This document shows, piece by piece, positions 61,567-64,000 of a DNA stretch of 64,000 bases. Made by a program: the position numbers and the translations under genes. The DNA is from Flavobacterium ovatum. Its GTDB lineage: Bacteria > Bacteroidota > Bacteroidia > Flavobacteriales > Flavobacteriaceae. Position 1 is the first letter of the stretch. Each line of letters opens with the position of its first letter. The stretch spans positions 2,046,001-2,110,000 of the forward strand of contig NZ_CP160035.1 of NCBI RefSeq assembly GCF_040703125.1, given 5' to 3'. The notes under the pieces were generated by a model. That model was given only the letters and a program-made list of their open reading frames with translations, was not told where the DNA came from and did not search any database.

Positions 61567-62205
61567 TTATTCTGATAGTAAGTTGTCTAAGTTTTTCATG
61601 TCCTCAAATACAGGAATATTAATTTTAGAAAACTCATTTTTGTTATGTGAATTTAGATAACCAAAAACAGCAAAACCTCCTGCCAAGGCAGCTTGTACTC
61701 CTGCGGGGCTATCTTCTATAACAACACATTCTTCTATAGCATAGCCCATGGTTTTGGCAGCGTGGAGATAGAGTTCTGGGTTTGGTTTCCAACTGTTGAT
61801 GTCATAAGCACTGAATATTTTATCTTCAAACTTATCGATCAGTTTAACGGTTGTCAAATTCAATTTTATCTTATCTCTAGGGCCATTGGAAGCTACGCAA
61901 AAATCAATTTCAATTTTGTCTAATAATTCATGAATGCCAGGAATGGGTTGCAATTGTGTTTTGAAAGCATGAAAAGTACGTTCTCTGAATTCAGCTTCAA
62001 AATTATCAGGTAATTTTTCTGCGCTTTGATCTTGTATGTATTGAAAGCAAAATGCTAACGATTTTCCTAAAAAGTGATTCATGACAAAGGCTTCAGTAAG
62101 AATTACACCAACTGTTTTTGCCATTTCAATTAAGGTTAGGTTTGAGATGCTCTCGCTATCTACGATGACTCCATCACAATCGAAGATGATGCATTTGTAT
62201 TTCAT
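61567..62205 (-). CDS. HAD-family hydrolase (PgmB/DOG-phosphatase-like)
   Basis: Protein of 212 residues: nucleophile motif FDCDGVIVDSESISN, motif II in VASNGPRDKI, WKPNPELYLHAAKTMG and ECVVIEDSPAGVQAALAGG with motif III/IV acidic residues. It probably dephosphorylates a small sugar phosphate; the substrate cannot be fixed. It overlaps nothing and lies 11 bases after the TPR/T9SS gene. Confidence 0.88.
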   Translation of the reverse strand: MKYKCIIFDCDGVIVDSESISNLTLIEMAKTVGVILTEAFVMNHFLGKSLAFCFQYIQDQSAEKLPDNFEAEFRERTFHAFKTQLQPIPGIHELLDKIEIDFCVASNGPRDKIKLNLTTVKLIDKFEDKIFSAYDINSWKPNPELYLHAAKTMGYAIEECVVIEDSPAGVQAALAGGFAVFGYLNSHNKNEFSKINIPVFEDMKNLDNLLSE

Positions 62206-62216
62206 TTTTATAAAAT

Positions 62217-63653
62217 TTATTCTTTTATGATTTTGAATGTATAAGGCAGTTCGTTATTAAAGATTTTGAGGATATAAAATCCAGAGACTAATTTGCTTGT
62301 GTTGATGGTGCCATCAACACTGTGACCATGTAAAACGGATATTGATTGAAAATCAAAAAACTCATAATCAAATGTCTTGTAGGGGTATTCCGTTATCGAT
62401 ATAAGATCTTTTATAGGATTAGGATACACATAAGGTGTTTTTGTTTTAGAAGATTGGACCGCTAGCCCATTGCAAGCGCTCTTCATTAAATCTTCTAAAT
62501 CATCTTCGTCAAAAACTTTGGTGTAATTTAATTCTTTTGCTTTTTGAAAAAGTTGACACGCCTCATTATACTTTTTTTGGTCTAGGTAAATAATGCCCAA
62601 GTTTTTCATGGCATACGAGTTGTTTTTTGCCTTAGAAAGAACCTCTTTTAAATCGGTTATTCCTTTCTCAGTTTCTCCTAATTTATGGTATGCAAGACCT
62701 CTTATTGTTTTTAAATTGCAACCTTCGTCATAATTCCCAGAGTTTCTACTGATGAGTCCTGCTTCTTTTTCTAGAGCCAAATTAGCAAAATGCAATGCTT
62801 TATCGTACTGTTCCATTTTTTGGTACAAACTGGCCATTCCCCATTGTGCATGCGTATGACCGGGTCTTTCGGTTACGATTCGAGTTAAATATGTTTCTGC
62901 CAGTTTATACGATTTGTCCCGTACCAAATAATTAGTAAAGTTATATAAAACACGATAATCTTCTGGTGATGTTTGGATTGCTTTTACGTAATAATGTAGC
63001 GCATTTTCTTCCATTTCAAAAGTGGAATATAACTCGGCTAACGCATCATATATAACAGTCTTAGCTTTGATTATAGTTGCTTTGCTTGTTTCGGTTGTTG
63101 GTTTTTTATTACTGTATTCATATTGATCAAGATAAGCTTCGGCTTGCTTGTAATCCTTAATCGATAAAGTATTATTGTGTAGTTTTTTGTGTAAATGCGC
63201 TCTAGCGTAAAGGTCGTTAAAGTTGGTAACCTTATAATTTGATTTTTGGTTTAAGAGGTTGAGTTTTTCTAAAGCAGCTTTAGAAACTTCTTCTTGACTT
63301 GTATTTGCCAAAGGTAGTTTGAAATCGTTTCTGATTAGAAGTTTTCCATGTTCAAACGTCCAACTTACCATTTTTTCGCCGTCAAAATTAAATTGCGTAG
63401 CAGTACCGTGAAGCTGCCCCGAAGTATCATAATAAAAAACTTCATTTTTCTTTCCGTTCGAATAAAAAGACTGAAGACTGTCTATTAAATGATCATTTCC
63501 ATACCATTTTTGATAAGAAACAATACTATCTCTAAAATAGTTTATAACTGTTTTATTTGCACTGTTTTTACTCGTTTTTTCTGTCTTAGTACTTTGTTGT
63601 GCTCCCATAATTATTGGGAAAAGTAAGAGTATGAAGTGATTTTTTATTTTCAT
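62217..63653 (-). CDS. TPR protein with type IX secretion signal
   Basis: Protein of 478 residues: signal peptide (HFILLLFPIIMGAQQ), an antitoxin/MORN-like beta segment (about 50-110: SFYSNGKKNEVFYYDTSGQL), then tetratricopeptide repeats (about 140-390, for example ALHYYVKAIQTSPEDYRVLY and AHAQWGMASLYQ-like units). It ends with a type A T9SS C-terminal domain, YPNPIKDLISI ... LVSGFYILKIF ... TFKIIKE. It is therefore predicted to be exported through the type IX system to the cell surface. Role unknown. Confidence 0.88.
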   Translation of the reverse strand: MKIKNHFILLLFPIIMGAQQSTKTEKTSKNSANKTVINYFRDSIVSYQKWYGNDHLIDSLQSFYSNGKKNEVFYYDTSGQLHGTATQFNFDGEKMVSWTFEHGKLLIRNDFKLPLANTSQEEVSKAALEKLNLLNQKSNYKVTNFNDLYARAHLHKKLHNNTLSIKDYKQAEAYLDQYEYSNKKPTTETSKATIIKAKTVIYDALAELYSTFEMEENALHYYVKAIQTSPEDYRVLYNFTNYLVRDKSYKLAETYLTRIVTERPGHTHAQWGMASLYQKMEQYDKALHFANLALEKEAGLISRNSGNYDEGCNLKTIRGLAYHKLGETEKGITDLKEVLSKAKNNSYAMKNLGIIYLDQKKYNEACQLFQKAKELNYTKVFDEDDLEDLMKSACNGLAVQSSKTKTPYVYPNPIKDLISITEYPYKTFDYEFFDFQSISVLHGHSVDGTINTSKLVSGFYILKIFNNELPYTFKIIKE

Positions 63654-63765
63654 CGTTAGCTATAATTAATAAAAAATAGGGTTGTGAGTTTTGGTTTTTT
63701 TACAAATGGAAAAGTAATACTTTTTATCCAAAAAATCATACACAATTATTTCGATTCTGTTTTTG

Positions 63766-64000
63766 TTAAGAACTGCATGAAAGCATAGAGCATCCTACTT
63801 TATTACGTGCCCAGTCAGGGCGTTTAGCAAACCATTTTTTACTTTCGGGTTGATCCATATAGGGATTTTTTAAAAGTTGAAACAATTCGTCAATCAAACT
63901 GTAATCTTCTTTGTCAGCTGCGTCAATGGCGAGTTGCGACATATAGTTTCGCAAAACATATTTTGGATTTACTAAATTCATTTTTTGAGCACGTTCCACA
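63766..64000 (-). CDS. selO: SelO protein adenylyltransferase, C-terminal end (truncated by window)
   Basis: The last 78 or so residues of a protein that continues past the right edge. NPKYVLRNYMSQLAIDAADK, then a GDYSLIDEL-like stretch, FAKRPDWARNKVGCSMLSCS and the terminal CSS are those of SelO (YdiU/UPF0061), a pseudokinase that AMPylates proteins; in some species the terminal cysteine is selenocysteine, here it is an ordinary Cys. The catalytic core is outside the window. Confidence 0.92.
   Translation of the reverse strand, partial: VERAQKMNLVNPKYVLRNYMSQLAIDAADKEDYSLIDELFQLLKNPYMDQPESKKWFAKRPDWARNKVGCSMLSCSS

Overview
This window comes from the chromosome of an AT-rich member of the Bacteroidota, almost certainly a Flavobacterium. 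The signs are: promoters with the Bacteroidetes -7 element TAnnTTTG and no Shine-Dalgarno leaders; many lipoproteins with a Bacteroidetes-type signal; a type IX secretion C-terminal signal; a 950-residue CarB; a fused CcoN-CcoO oxidase subunit; and several families of short intergenic repeats. A DUF3494 ice-binding lipoprotein suggests a cold or icy habitat.

Layout. 1-11 kb: housekeeping and surface genes (Smr-domain protein, cysteine desulfurase, cation/proton antiporter, SnoaL-like protein, AraC regulator, CbpA/CbpM chaperone pair, SulP transporter). 11-16.5 kb: an accessory stretch with the ice-binding protein and four unrelated or poorly known minus-strand genes (including a RES-domain protein), separated by dispersed repeats and long dyads that resemble mobile-cassette borders. 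16.5-24.5 kb: TPR protein, rpmH, carB, an acetyltransferase, a RelE/ParE-type toxin-antitoxin pair, a polysaccharide lyase and a YkgJ-type protein. 24.5-30.6 kb: a decayed lipoprotein gene, the pgmB/GH65 maltose-phosphorylase pair and a large uncharacterised protein. 31-44.4 kb: a microaerobic respiration block with an Fnr-type regulator, ccoI, ccoS, ccoNO, ccoQ, ccoP, ccoG, ccoH, a TauE/DsbD-like membrane protein, a sulfatase and hemN. 44.5-64 kb: a DUF349 protein, a formylglycine-generating enzyme, the oxygen-dependent methionine synthase pair mesX-mesD, a BASS-type transporter, an Lrp regulator, three tRNAs, aroK, a split transketolase, two rhodaneses and stress or surface proteins. A truncated selO gene closes the window.

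The strongest new signal is regulatory. Four promoters (the uncharacterised 601-residue protein, ccoI, ccoS-ccoNOQPG and hemN) each carry a 14-bp palindrome of type ATGAYAnnTRTCAT. In every case its centre lies exactly 36.5 bases upstream of the last G of a TAnnTTTG-like -7 element. That geometry fits class II activation by an Fnr-family protein, and the gene for such a protein lies divergent from ccoI. It places the unknown 601-residue protein in a microaerobic regulon with the cbb3 oxidase and anaerobic haem synthesis.

Other structure not explained by genes: a 13-unit heptamer array next to a perfect 20-bp inverted repeat behind the DUF349 gene; a two-copy element whose helices are kept by compensating changes, which looks like a structured RNA; a palindromic repeat family; and a low-complexity spacer inside the cco cluster. 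No insertion sequence, prophage or CRISPR array was seen.
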